From a bacterium (lineage in GTDB: Bacteria > Myxococcota_A > Polyangia > Nannocystales > Nannocystaceae): 64,000 nucleotides of DNA. Below the pieces are notes generated by a model. The model was not told the DNA's origin, searched no databases, and saw only the letters and a program-made list of their open reading frames with translations. Below, one piece after another: positions 34,335-44,843 of this stretch. The stretch spans positions 154,906 through 218,905 of the forward strand of contig JANSYI010000014.1 in the NCBI GenBank assembly GCA_024742475.1. Reading direction: 5' to 3'. Each line of letters begins with the position of its first letter. The first letter of the stretch is position 1. A program made the position numbers and the translations under genes.

Positions 34335-35477
34335 ATGGGGAACCGAACTCGATCGACGCTCGCCACCGCTCTGTGTCTCGCCTTCGCGACCACAGGGTGC
34401 TCCGACCACGAGGCTGAGGAAGCTGCCGCGTTCAGCGAAGCGTTCGACGAGCTCGAAGAAGGCAAGGCCGACGACAACGGTTGCTCCGGCGTGCTGACCC
34501 CGGACCGCAGCGGGTTCAACCGCAAGATCGCGCTGACCTTCGACGACGGCCCCAACACCACCAGCACCCCGCAGGTTCTGGACACCCTGGCCGCAGAGGG
34601 CATCAAGGCCACGTTCTTCATCAACGGCAACCGGGTCAACGACAGCACGCGCCCGGTCCTTCAGCGCATCATCGACGAGGGGCACATCCTCGCGAACCAC
34701 TCGCACCAGCACAAGAACCTGTCACAGCAGAGCCTCTCGACGGTGCGAGACCAGGTCGACCGCACGCACCGAATCATCGAGGGCTTGCAGACGCCGAAGT
34801 ACTTCCGCTTTCCCTACGGCGCGAGCACCTGCAACACCGCGTCCGTGGTCCGCGACGAGTTCGAGCAGATCATCACCGGTTGGAACGTGGACAGCGGCGA
34901 CTGGTGCTACGCGCCCGACAACGGCCACTGCCCAGCGTCGCGCTTCCGCCACGTGCCCGACAGTTTCCGCAGCGACATGGGCGCGTGGACGATGCAGCAG
35001 GTCCGCTCCAAGGGCGGCGGCATCGTGCTCTTCCACGACATCCACCAGTTCACCGCCGACGCGCTGCCGGGCATCATCGACAGCATGCGGGCGGAGGGCT
35101 ACAGCTTCACCAACCTCGACGACACGTCCGTGTTCCCGCTGCTCAACGGCGAGACGCCACCGTGGGTCGGTCACACCTGCGACGGCGACGACGACTGCGT
35201 CTTCGGAGGCGGTCACGACGGCGTCTGTGCGCTGCCCGAAGGCGCGAGCACGCCCTTCTGCACGCTCGAGTGCGAAGGGTTCTGCCCCGACCGAGGCACC
35301 GAGACCACGTTCTGCGTGTCGCTCGACGGTGGTGACTCGGGCGCTTGTGTCCTGCAGGCCAAGGCGAGCAACGGCAACTGCGACGCGTACGATCACTTCG
35401 TGATGGAAGAGCGCGAGCGCTACATCGGCAACAGCAGCGCCAGCGCGAGCACTGCCCGCGTCTGCGTGCCCCGCTAG
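34335..35477 (+). CDS. Polysaccharide deacetylase (NodB homology) lipoprotein
   Basis: 380 aa. Lipoprotein signal (LCLAFATTGCSDH), then the NodB catalytic domain (about 62-265). Motif 1 is IALTFDDGPNTTSTPQVLD with the catalytic/metal Asp pair, motif 2 is HILANHSHQHKNLSQQSL with the two metal His, then FRFPYGAST (motif 3) and GGGIVLFHDIHQ (His motif). The C-terminus (about 285-380) is Cys-rich (CDGDDDCVFGGGHDGVCALP). Probably deacetylates chitin-like, peptidoglycan or exopolysaccharide GlcNAc at the cell surface. Followed by a strong terminator. Confidence 0.92.
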   Translation: MGNRTRSTLATALCLAFATTGCSDHEAEEAAAFSEAFDELEEGKADDNGCSGVLTPDRSGFNRKIALTFDDGPNTTSTPQVLDTLAAEGIKATFFINGNRVNDSTRPVLQRIIDEGHILANHSHQHKNLSQQSLSTVRDQVDRTHRIIEGLQTPKYFRFPYGASTCNTASVVRDEFEQIITGWNVDSGDWCYAPDNGHCPASRFRHVPDSFRSDMGAWTMQQVRSKGGGIVLFHDIHQFTADALPGIIDSMRAEGYSFTNLDDTSVFPLLNGETPPWVGHTCDGDDDCVFGGGHDGVCALPEGASTPFCTLECEGFCPDRGTETTFCVSLDGGDSGACVLQAKASNGNCDAYDHFVMEERERYIGNSSASASTARVCVPR

Positions 35478-35494
35478 CGCGCGTCTCCGCGCAG

Positions 35495-35530
35495 CAGCCC
35501 CATGCTCCTGAGGGACATGGGGCTGTTTCG
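35495..35530 (+). terminator. Rho-independent terminator after the deacetylase gene
   Basis: Perfect 10-bp stem CAGCCCCATG (35495-35504) / CATGGGGCTG (35516-35525), 11-base loop, then TTTCG. Lies 18 bases after the stop at 35477. Confidence 0.85.
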
Positions 35531-35577
35531 TTGGTTGGGTGTGACGGGTCGAGCACGCGCGCTCACTACTGCGTGCG

Positions 35578-35976
35578 ATGAAACGCTACGCCTTGTTTGC
35601 AGCCCTCCTTTTCGCCGCGTGTGAGTCCGAAGACGACTCGGACAGCAGTGGAGAGTCGAGCCCGACCGGTGCGTCCTCGGTGGGCAGCGGGGAAACCGGA
35701 GACACGAACGACGACGCCGACCCCACCGACGAGCCCGACGCAGCCGAGTCCTCTGGGGGTTCAAGCGAGACGGGCGACGCCGCGGGCGAGGGCGGCGACG
35801 GAACCTGCGAGAGCTTCAACGACATGACGCCCTACTACGGCGACGTGCAAGTCGACTCGTTCTGCTGGACTGCCGGCCTCTACTACGCCTGTGGAGAGAC
35901 GGGCGCAGGCGATGAGACCTGCGGGATCCTGGCAAGCTTCGCCAACGACGGGGGCGCGGCGTGTCCCTACTGCTGA
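35578..35976 (+). CDS. Small secreted lipoprotein with Ser/Gly/Asp-rich linker
   Basis: 132 aa, not recognised. Lipobox ALLFAACES, then a low-complexity region (about 20-78) rich in Ser, Gly, Asp and Glu, and a compact C-terminal domain with five Cys (CESFNDMTPYYGDVQVDSFC, ACGETGAGDETCG, ACPYC). The last 16 bases overlap the start of the next lipoprotein gene. Typical of the many linker-plus-Cys-domain lipoproteins of this genome. Likely outer-membrane. Confidence 0.7.
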   Translation: MKRYALFAALLFAACESEDDSDSSGESSPTGASSVGSGETGDTNDDADPTDEPDAAESSGGSSETGDAAGEGGDGTCESFNDMTPYYGDVQVDSFCWTAGLYYACGETGAGDETCGILASFANDGGAACPYC

Positions 35977-36680
35977 AGCGTTGGCTCCTGCTCGCAGCCG
36001 CGTTGTCGGGCGGCTGCGACGACGCGCAGTACGGCGACGCGGTGCCTCAGGACATGCTCGGGCGCGCGGTCTCGGTGACCATCCTCAGCAGCGACAACGA
36101 GGCCGCCGCGATCCCTGGCACCACCGCCGTCTACCGGTTTCTCAGCAACACGCGGGTGTTTGGGCAGGGTCACAACACGCTCGCGACGCAGAGCTGGACG
36201 TACACCCGAGATGGCGGCAACGAAGCGACCATGAAGCTCGACTACGGGGAGCGCTCGTTCGAGGAGTACAGCCTGCAGTTCGTCGATCCCGAGGGCGGTC
36301 TGTGCAGCTTTCACTTCGAGGCCGGCTACATCGGGCCGACGCCTTCGGGCGACCCGAACGAAGTCCGTGAGTTCAACGGCTCGTGCGAGTTCCGGCTCGA
36401 CACCTCGTGCGCCGACCTTGCTCAGGCCGAGTGTGACGCTTCGTCGGCATGCCGGTGGGACGGCGAAGACCCGGCGCTGCCCGTCTGCATCCCCGAGCCC
36501 GTCACGCCGATGGGCGACTGCGGTACCTACGATGGGCCAGCAGAACAGCCGCAGCGCGACGCGCAGTGCAAAGCCGCGTGGGCGGCCATGTGTGGCGGGG
36601 TCAACCCCAAGGCGTACTGCGACATCTTCCACCACGACTCGTGGGGCGAGCCGCGCTCGTGCGAGTACTGCCCGGGGTAG
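35961..36680 (+). CDS. Cys-containing lipoprotein, unknown function
   Basis: 239 aa from GTG 35961, which overlaps the previous gene. Signal peptide with lipobox LLAAALSGGCDD. A beta-rich N-terminal domain (about 30-140; YRFLSNTRVFGQGHNTLATQ) is followed by a Cys-rich C-terminus (CADLAQAECDASSACRWDGE and later CDIFHHDSWGEPRSCEYCPG). The CxxxxxCxxxxxCxW stretch resembles plexin/PSI-like or eukaryote-type small Cys folds, but no family is assigned. Converges with an ECF sigma gene four bases away. Confidence 0.68.
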   Translation: MSLLLKRWLLLAAALSGGCDDAQYGDAVPQDMLGRAVSVTILSSDNEAAAIPGTTAVYRFLSNTRVFGQGHNTLATQSWTYTRDGGNEATMKLDYGERSFEEYSLQFVDPEGGLCSFHFEAGYIGPTPSGDPNEVREFNGSCEFRLDTSCADLAQAECDASSACRWDGEDPALPVCIPEPVTPMGDCGTYDGPAEQPQRDAQCKAAWAAMCGGVNPKAYCDIFHHDSWGEPRSCEYCPG

Positions 36681-36683
36681 CAG

Positions 36684-37298
36684 CTACTGGAGCTGCAGGC
36701 GAATCTGCTCTGCCCAGCCCTCGAGGTCGTTGGCGGTGCTCGCCGCGACGCCCGGCTCCCCCGCGACCTTCTCGATCGCCAGCTTCAGTCGCTTCTTGCC
36801 GTTGCGAATGCGACTGCGCGCCGTGTCCTCGGGGACGTCCATGATTTCCCCGATCTGACCGGCGGTGAGCTTCTCCCAGTAGTAGAGTTCGAGGATCACC
36901 TGGTCGCGCATGGGGATTCGACGGAGCGCGCGCAGCAGGACTTGCTGCTCGCGCTTTCCTGCGAGCACCGTGGAAGGCCCGGCGCCCATGTCTACGACGG
37001 ACATGTCACCCAGGTCGCCCTGCTTTCGCGCCTTGGTGCGCGCACGGTAGTGCTCCCGAAGCACGTTGTTGGCGATGGCGAAGAGGAACGTCCGAAAGCT
37101 CGCCCGGCCCTCGAAGCGATCGGCCGCATCGAGACATCGAACGAACGTGGTCTGCACGAGCTCGGCGACCTCTCCGTCGGTCTTGTTGGAGAAGAAGCGA
37201 CGGATGGGCTCGAAGTGGCGCTGGAACAGCTCGTTCCCCGCCCGCCTGTCGCCGCCTTTCCACTCCGAAAGGAGGGCTTCATCGGGTCGCACACCCAC
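36684..37298 (-). CDS. ECF-type RNA polymerase sigma factor
   Basis: 204 aa from GTG 37298. Region 2 (about 12-85): FQRHFEPIRRFFSNKTDGEV, LVQTTFVRCLDAADRFEGRA and SFRTFLFAIANNVLREHYRA. Region 4 (about 118-172): RIPMRDQVILELYYWEKLTA, then GQIGEIMDVPEDTARSRIRN, the helix-turn-helix that reads the -35 box. The C-terminal extension of about 30 residues ends in RLQLQ. No anti-sigma gene is beside it; upstream on the same strand are a Cys-rich lipoprotein and gyrB. It may be controlled by that lipoprotein or by remote factors. Confidence 0.9.
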   Translation of the reverse strand: MGVRPDEALLSEWKGGDRRAGNELFQRHFEPIRRFFSNKTDGEVAELVQTTFVRCLDAADRFEGRASFRTFLFAIANNVLREHYRARTKARKQGDLGDMSVVDMGAGPSTVLAGKREQQVLLRALRRIPMRDQVILELYYWEKLTAGQIGEIMDVPEDTARSRIRNGKKRLKLAIEKVAGEPGVAASTANDLEGWAEQIRLQLQ

Positions 37299-37325
37299 GT
37301 CGGGCCGGACTATGCCATAGCCCGC

Positions 37326-38185
37326 TCAGACCGCGTCGACTTCGTAGACGCAGACCGCTGCGTCAGCCGTGACGCAGAACCCACCTTCGCAGGTCAGGCC
37401 GGCCGCACACGTCACGCCGCACGGCTCACCCGAAGCAGCGCCCGCGTTGCACACCCCGTTGGCGCATGCGCTGCCCGGGGCGCAGATCAGGCCGTTCTGC
37501 GAGGGCGAAGCCGCGCATGCCTGTCCCGCGGCCGGCAGCGCGATGCAGGTCGCCGCGGAGTTGCAGTAGGCACCTGCCCCGCAGTCGCCGCTCATGCTGC
37601 AGGGCTCACCTGCGACCGGCTGCGCGAGACAGCGCGTCTGCATGTCGTCGGCCGTGTCGCACCGGTACGCTTGCTGGCAGTCCGCGTCGGACTCGCACGG
37701 GTCCTCGAACGCGCCCTCCCCCGCAGCGACACACGTCCCGTCCGCGCAGAAGTGGGCGATGTCGCAGCTGTCACCGAGCCCGCCATCGAGCCGCTGACAC
37801 GAGTCGCCCGCACCTGCAGTCCCGTAGAACAAACGGCACTCGCGAAGCTGGTCCGCCGCCGCGAACAGGGCCTCGCTGCTGGTGGCTGCGTCGACGGTCT
37901 CGCACGCGTAGGTCGAGAGGGCCGCCGCGACTCGGTCGGCACACTCGCCGTTGAAGCTCAGCCCGACATCGTCGAGCGCACGGTCGACCAACAGCTCGGT
38001 GATGCCCTCGACACACGAGGTCTCGTCGGCGTAGTCGGCCGTGAACGCGTTTCCGCAGTCACATGCGAACGCGCCCGCGCACGCGGCTTCGGCAACGGTC
38101 GCGGCCTGGTCGCGGATGGTGACGGCGGGTGCGTCGTCGTCACAGCCGGGGACGAGCAGTACGAGGGCAAAGGCGAGGCGTCGCA

Positions 38186-38186
<1 letters not shown>
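37326..38186 (-). CDS. Cys-rich lipoprotein with dickkopf-like repeats
   Basis: 286 aa. Lipobox (ALVLLVPGCDD). A first domain with CAGAFACDCGNAFTADYADE (about 35-120) is followed by a chain of Cys-rich modules, CESDADCQQAYRCD, CSMSGDCGAGAYCNSAATCI, CAPGSACANGVC, CGVTCAAGLTCEGGFC, resembling the dickkopf N-terminal/EB-type repeats common in myxobacterial lipoproteins. Its ATG overlaps the gyrB stop (TGATG) so it may be read through from gyrB. Function not known. Confidence 0.75.
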
Positions 38187-40669
<2,483 letters not shown>

Positions 40670-40830
40670 CAGGGCGCTCGAGCCGGGTCTCGAGGGGGTC
40701 GAGAGGCTGCCGGCGATGCGCGGAAAGATACCACGGAGCGCGAGTGTTCACCTAGCCCGAACAGCCCAGAATTCGCGCCCAGAACGGCGTTCTGAAGCCC
40801 CGTCGAGGACGGCGCGAAATGGGGCCTCGG

Positions 40831-41181
40831 TCAGGTTCCCCCCGTCCCGGAATCGCCCGTGGACGAGGTGCTCGAGGCCGTGTCGGTCTCGGTGTCGGTG
40901 TCCCCGGCTCCGCCCGATTCGACCGCCCCCGGAGGCAGACAGACGCCCCCCAAGCTCGGGCCCGCGCCCTCGGGGTAGGCGTAGCCCGAGGCGCAGTCCT
41001 CGTTCGGATAGGCGCAGCGAGACGTCGGCGCGCAGATGCCCTGCGCACCCGCGAGCGTGCAGTCCGCGTCCCGGCTGCATTCGAACGCCTCTGCCGGCTG
41101 GCACGAGCCCAAAACGACGCTCAGGAGTGCCGCCACGGGGGCCGAACTACTGCGATCGAAGTAGGGGGCGAACAACTTCAT
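40831..41181 (-). CDS. Small Cys-rich lipoprotein with Ser/Thr/Asp tail
   Basis: 116 aa from ATG 41181. Lipobox LLSVVLGSCQPAE, then one Cys module with the string CAYPNEDCASGYAYPEG, close to CSYPDTGCASGYRFS of the 46462-46695 lipoprotein, and a C-terminal low-complexity tail GDTDTETDTASSTSSTGDSG. The two proteins therefore belong to one small family; here the tail is extra. Located between gyrB and the divergent Cys-repeat lipoprotein. The 161-base gap down to gyrB shows no clear signal. Confidence 0.72.
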   Translation of the reverse strand: MKLFAPYFDRSSSAPVAALLSVVLGSCQPAEAFECSRDADCTLAGAQGICAPTSRCAYPNEDCASGYAYPEGAGPSLGGVCLPPGAVESGGAGDTDTETDTASSTSSTGDSGTGGT

Positions 41182-41285
41182 GTGGAGAACGGTGGGATCG
41201 AGGGATACCGACGAAACGCCGGAATTCGCAAGCTGAGTACCACAGAGCGGCACAGCCTGACCCGCTCGGAACGGAAAAGGAAACG

Positions 41286-42302
41286 ATGACCAAGTCCCGC
41301 GCAACCCTCAACGCCCTGCTTCTCACCCTCGGAGGCGCCCTGCTGGCGACCGCCTGTACCGTGACCCTCGACCCCAGCGGCAGTGGAGGCGACGACGGAG
41401 ACGCGCAGTGTCTGGAGCTGTTCGAGACCTGCGTGGAGCAGGTCGGCGACTCGCCGGGCTGTGACGCGGTCTTCGAGTTCTGCGCCGGCTCGGGTTCCGA
41501 CTCCGACAGCGGAGGCGATAGCGGCGACCCCGACCCCGGGTGCGAGGACGAGTACATCCAGTGCCTCTCCGAGGGTCTGAGCCCCGATGAGTGCGAGCCG
41601 CTCCTCGAGGAGTGCTACGGCGGCGGAGACGAGGGCGGCGGCGACGAGGGGGGCTGCGACGACCCCGACAACCCCGAGTGTGACCCCTGCGCCGACGGCT
41701 CGTGCGAGCCCCCAGACCCCGCCGACTGCGAGCAGCTCTTCGAGAACTGCGCCGCGTACACGGGCGAAGAGGCGGCCTGCGAGGAGCTCGTGAACATCTG
41801 CTACGAGGGAGACGGCGACTGCGGTTCTCTCCTCGAAGGTTGCTACAACATCATCGGCGAGGGCGACGTCTGCCAGGAGATCACGGGCTGCTACGTCGAA
41901 GACCCTCCGCCACCCGTCGACGGCTGCGAAGCGCTGCTCAACGAGTGCTACGACGAGTTCGGCGACGAGGACGTCTGCGTCGAGCTCTACCCGGAGTGCT
42001 ACGACATCGACCCGCCCGAGCCCAGCGGGTGCGAGTGGTACTACGGCGAAGAATGCCACTCGCAGTTCGCCCACCAGTTCTGCGACGAGGCTGCGCAGGG
42101 TTGCGAGGTCGGGTTCTTGCCCGAGCAGTTCCAGTGCAGCGACGTCTTCCCCGACTACTGCTGGGACATCAGCGACTCGGCATGCAACCAGGCCGAAGAA
42201 GCCTGCTGGAACGGCTTCCACGACGTCGAGCTGTGCGGGTCGCTCACCGACGACCCCTCGCAGTTCCTGCAGGAGCTCGCCGGATGCAACGGCTGGGAGT
42301 AG
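41286..42302 (+). CDS. Four-Cys-repeat lipoprotein, copy 1
   Basis: 338 aa from ATG 41286 (GGAAAAGGAAACG before it). Lipobox GGALLATACTV. The mature part is built of about seven repeats of C-x(3-6)-C-x(8-10)-C-x(5-6)-C, for example CLELFETCVEQVGDSPGCDA, CEQLFENCAAYTGEEAACEE and CEALLNECYDEFGDEDVCVE, separated by Asp/Glu/Gly/Pro linkers. It ends ELAGCNGWE. Very acidic. A paralogue with the same layout and the same ending follows at 42405-43421. Probably a rigid disulfide-linked surface rod; function unknown. Confidence 0.8.
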   Translation: MTKSRATLNALLLTLGGALLATACTVTLDPSGSGGDDGDAQCLELFETCVEQVGDSPGCDAVFEFCAGSGSDSDSGGDSGDPDPGCEDEYIQCLSEGLSPDECEPLLEECYGGGDEGGGDEGGCDDPDNPECDPCADGSCEPPDPADCEQLFENCAAYTGEEAACEELVNICYEGDGDCGSLLEGCYNIIGEGDVCQEITGCYVEDPPPPVDGCEALLNECYDEFGDEDVCVELYPECYDIDPPEPSGCEWYYGEECHSQFAHQFCDEAAQGCEVGFLPEQFQCSDVFPDYCWDISDSACNQAEEACWNGFHDVELCGSLTDDPSQFLQELAGCNGWE

Positions 42303-42328
42303 TCGCCGCGCGCTGAGTCGCCGCGCCG

Positions 42329-42363
42329 AGGCCCTGCCGCACACCTGGCGGCGGGGCCTTCTT
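42329..42363 (+). terminator. Terminator between the two Cys-repeat lipoprotein genes
   Basis: 12-bp stem AGGCCCTGCCGC / GCGGCGGGGCCT (42329-42340 and 42348-42359; one T-G wobble), seven-base loop, followed by TCTT. Sits 26 bases after the first gene's stop. Confidence 0.82.
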
Positions 42364-42404
42364 GCGTGAGCGAGAGCGCGCTACGATTGCGGAGCTTCGC
42401 CGTC

Positions 42405-43421
42405 ATGACCCTGTCCAGCCGCATCGGACTGTTTGCCAGCGCCCTGCTGTGCGCGTGCACGATTCGCGTCGACCAGCGCGGCGGGGACGGCAGCGCCGAC
42501 GCGGAGTGCCTGGACTTGTTCGAGACGTGCGTCGAGCTCGCGGGCGAGTCGCCGGGCTGCACCGAGGTCTACCAGTTCTGCCAGGGGTCGGTCGTCGAGA
42601 CCGGGACGGGGGGCTCGGTGCCCGACGGTGGCTGCGAGCAGGACTACGTCGACTGCCTGCAAGGCGGCGGCAGCCCCGAGGAATGTCAGCCGCTGCTCGA
42701 CCAGTGCTCGCCACCCGACCCCACCGGCGTGGGCACGACCGGCCTGTGCGTGTTCGGAGATCCCGACTGCGAGCCCCAAGGCAGCACAGGCGGAGACTCC
42801 GACGCCACGTGCGAACCCGACGACCCCGACTGCAACCCCAGCGAGCAGTGCGAGGCGCAGTTTCAGAACTGCATGAGGGTCTTTGGGGACGAGTCTGTCT
42901 GCCTCGAGATGCAGGCATCCTGCGAAGCTGGTGACTGCGAGAGCGCGATGAACATCTGCGTGAACTCGTTCGGCGAGCAAGAGCTGTGCGCCGAGATCAC
43001 CAACTGCGAGAACCTGCCCCCACCGCGATCACAGTGCGACGAGCTCCGCAGCAACTGCGAAGCCTCGGGCCTGCAGATCGGCCAGTGCAGCTTCGAGCAC
43101 CCCGACGCGCCCGAGTGCTTTCCCGAGGTCGGCGAGTGCACCTGGTTCCAAGAAGAGTGCCAGCAGCAGTTCGCCTACGAGGTCTGCTACGACGGCATCG
43201 ACGCGTGCATCAGCGGCTACTTCCCGGGCTACTTGGACTGCGACGACTTCTTGGCCGAGGCCTGCTCCATCGCCGACCTGACGGACATGGGCTGCACCCA
43301 GGCCACGGCCGCGTGCAACAACGGCTTCTTCGATGTCGAGTTCTGCGCGAAGACCCGCCTCTACGAAGACGCGTACCAGTGGCTCAGCGAGACCGCCGAG
43401 TGCAACGGCTGGAACATGTGA
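42405..43421 (+). CDS. Four-Cys-repeat lipoprotein, copy 2
   Basis: 338 aa from ATG 42405; an in-frame start at 42366 is possible but would put 13 residues before the signal peptide. Lipobox FASALLCACTI. Opening repeat CLDLFETCVELAGESPGCTE nearly repeats that of copy 1, and further units include CEQDYVDCLQGGGSPEECQP, CEAQFQNCMRVFGDESVCLE, CESAMNICVNSFGEQELCAE. The end SETAECNGWNM again matches copy 1. Tandem duplication with a terminator between suggests separate expression. Confidence 0.8.
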   Translation: MTLSSRIGLFASALLCACTIRVDQRGGDGSADAECLDLFETCVELAGESPGCTEVYQFCQGSVVETGTGGSVPDGGCEQDYVDCLQGGGSPEECQPLLDQCSPPDPTGVGTTGLCVFGDPDCEPQGSTGGDSDATCEPDDPDCNPSEQCEAQFQNCMRVFGDESVCLEMQASCEAGDCESAMNICVNSFGEQELCAEITNCENLPPPRSQCDELRSNCEASGLQIGQCSFEHPDAPECFPEVGECTWFQEECQQQFAYEVCYDGIDACISGYFPGYLDCDDFLAEACSIADLTDMGCTQATAACNNGFFDVEFCAKTRLYEDAYQWLSETAECNGWNM

Positions 43422-43429
43422 ACCCACGC

Positions 43430-44011
43430 ATGGCCGAAGGACCCACCAAGATCAAACCGCGCGTGCCGCAGCGGCGACGCTCCAAGGCGCCGCACGTGGA
43501 GGTCCTCGCGGGCCTGCGACGCGGTGAGACCATCGCCCTCGATGCGGCCGAGTGCATCATCGGGCGCAGTTCCAAGGCCGCCGTGCGGCTCGAAGACGAC
43601 GGCGTCTCGAGGCAGCACGCCAAGCTGCTCTTTGGCGAGGCCGGCATCGTCAACCTCGTCGACCTCGGCAGCACCAACGGGACGTTTCTCAACGGCTCTC
43701 CCATCGACGTCGCCCTCGTCCGCGAAGGCGACCGCATCGAGCTGGGGCCCGACGTCGTGCTGCGCTTCGGCTACGGCACGCCAGCCCAACGACAGGCCGC
43801 ACCGGCGGTCGACCCACTCCAAGGCCTGAGCAAGCGCGAGCGGGAGGTCGCCGCGCTCGTGGGCGAGGGCCTCACCAACGCGCAGATCGGCGAGCGGCTA
43901 CACATCAGCCCCTACACCGTCATGACGCACCTCTCGAACATCTACGGCAAGCTCGAGATCCCTTCGCGTGCCGCGCTGGCCAAGCGGGTCAGCGACGCGC
44001 GGTCGCGGTAG
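43430..44011 (+). CDS. FHA-LuxR-type HTH regulator
   Basis: 193 aa from ATG 43430 (a GTG at 43418 overlaps the previous stop and is an alternative). A basic N-terminus (KIKPRVPQRRRSKAP), then a forkhead-associated domain (about 22-100) with GRSSKAAVRLEDDGVSRQHA and DLGSTNGTFLNGSPIDVALV, keeping the phosphothreonine-binding Arg, Ser-x-x-His and Asn residues. The C-terminal LuxR/NarL HTH (about 128-185) has LSKREREVAALVGEGLTNAQ and ISPYTVMTHLSNIYGKLEIP. The FHA would bind a phosphothreonine, possibly made by the nearby Ser/Thr kinase. Converges with the TPR gene, overlapping by 23 bases. Confidence 0.88.
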   Translation: MAEGPTKIKPRVPQRRRSKAPHVEVLAGLRRGETIALDAAECIIGRSSKAAVRLEDDGVSRQHAKLLFGEAGIVNLVDLGSTNGTFLNGSPIDVALVREGDRIELGPDVVLRFGYGTPAQRQAAPAVDPLQGLSKREREVAALVGEGLTNAQIGERLHISPYTVMTHLSNIYGKLEIPSRAALAKRVSDARSR

Positions 44012-44804
44012 CGCGCCGGTCTCCCTGGCGCCACACGAGCCAGTGCACCACCGCTCCGATCGCCAGCGCGCCTGCGGTCGCGGCGGCTCCGATGGCCGCG
44101 CCTTGCATCGTGCGCCCGCGCGTGTTTCGCTCGCGCGCTCGTGCGTGGGTGCCCTCGAAGGACACTGCGTCGATCTGAGCGTTGCCCGCGAGGAAGAGGC
44201 CCACCGCGGCTCCGCCGGCAAGCAGGGATCCTGCGCCCAGCCCCACGCCCCAAGGGTCGACTCGGCGGCGATCGGGGGGCTGGGCAGGATCCGGCGGAGG
44301 CTCGACCACGATGGGGGGCGGCGGCTCGGGTTCGGGCTCGGGGAGTGGCTCGGGCGCGGGAGCGCTACACGCCTCGAGCCGGGCCTCAAGGTCGGCGAGC
44401 TGTTCGGATCGCGTGGGATCGCCGTCGGCCTCGGGGCGCATCGCGCTCAGCTGCGTCCGCGCCTGCTCGCACGACCCGGCGTCGAGGGACATCGAGGCCA
44501 GACAGACCGAGAGATTCCACCGCACGAGCGCCGCCGACTCCGGTGAGGGACGCGTGTCGAGGTACTCGATATAGAGCGGGTTTGCGGCCTCGCACCGCCC
44601 CGCGAGCCGCTCGGCCTGGGCGCGCGCGTAGAGGAGGTGGGGGAGCGGCTCGATCGCGTAGACCCGGGCGAGCGCCTCGGCGGCCTTGTCGAAATCCTTG
44701 GCCGCAAAAGCCTGCTCGGCCTCCCCGAACGCCGCCTGCGCCTCCGGCGTCTGGAGCCTGGGGTCCCCGACGGCGAGGGTGAGCAGCAGCGCGACGGCTC
44801 GCAT
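43989..44804 (-). CDS. TPR-containing envelope protein
   Basis: 271 aa from ATG 44804. A signal peptide (MRAVALLLTLAVG), a TPR helical region (about 20-130; AFGEAEQAFAAKDFDKAAEA, LLYARAQAERLAGRCEAANP), a Pro/Glu linker (about 148-180) and one or two C-terminal membrane helices (GVGLGAGSLLAGGAAVGLFL and AIGAAATAGALAIGAVVHWL). This layout is common next to myxobacterial Ser/Thr kinases. Last gene of the eight-gene minus-strand operon, 40 bases after the kinase. Confidence 0.78.
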   Translation of the reverse strand: MRAVALLLTLAVGDPRLQTPEAQAAFGEAEQAFAAKDFDKAAEALARVYAIEPLPHLLYARAQAERLAGRCEAANPLYIEYLDTRPSPESAALVRWNLSVCLASMSLDAGSCEQARTQLSAMRPEADGDPTRSEQLADLEARLEACSAPAPEPLPEPEPEPPPPIVVEPPPDPAQPPDRRRVDPWGVGLGAGSLLAGGAAVGLFLAGNAQIDAVSFEGTHARARERNTRGRTMQGAAIGAAATAGALAIGAVVHWLVWRQGDRRATATARR

Positions 44805-44843
44805 CGCGGTGAGGATCACCCGGCCGACCCCGCGCGGCAACCG

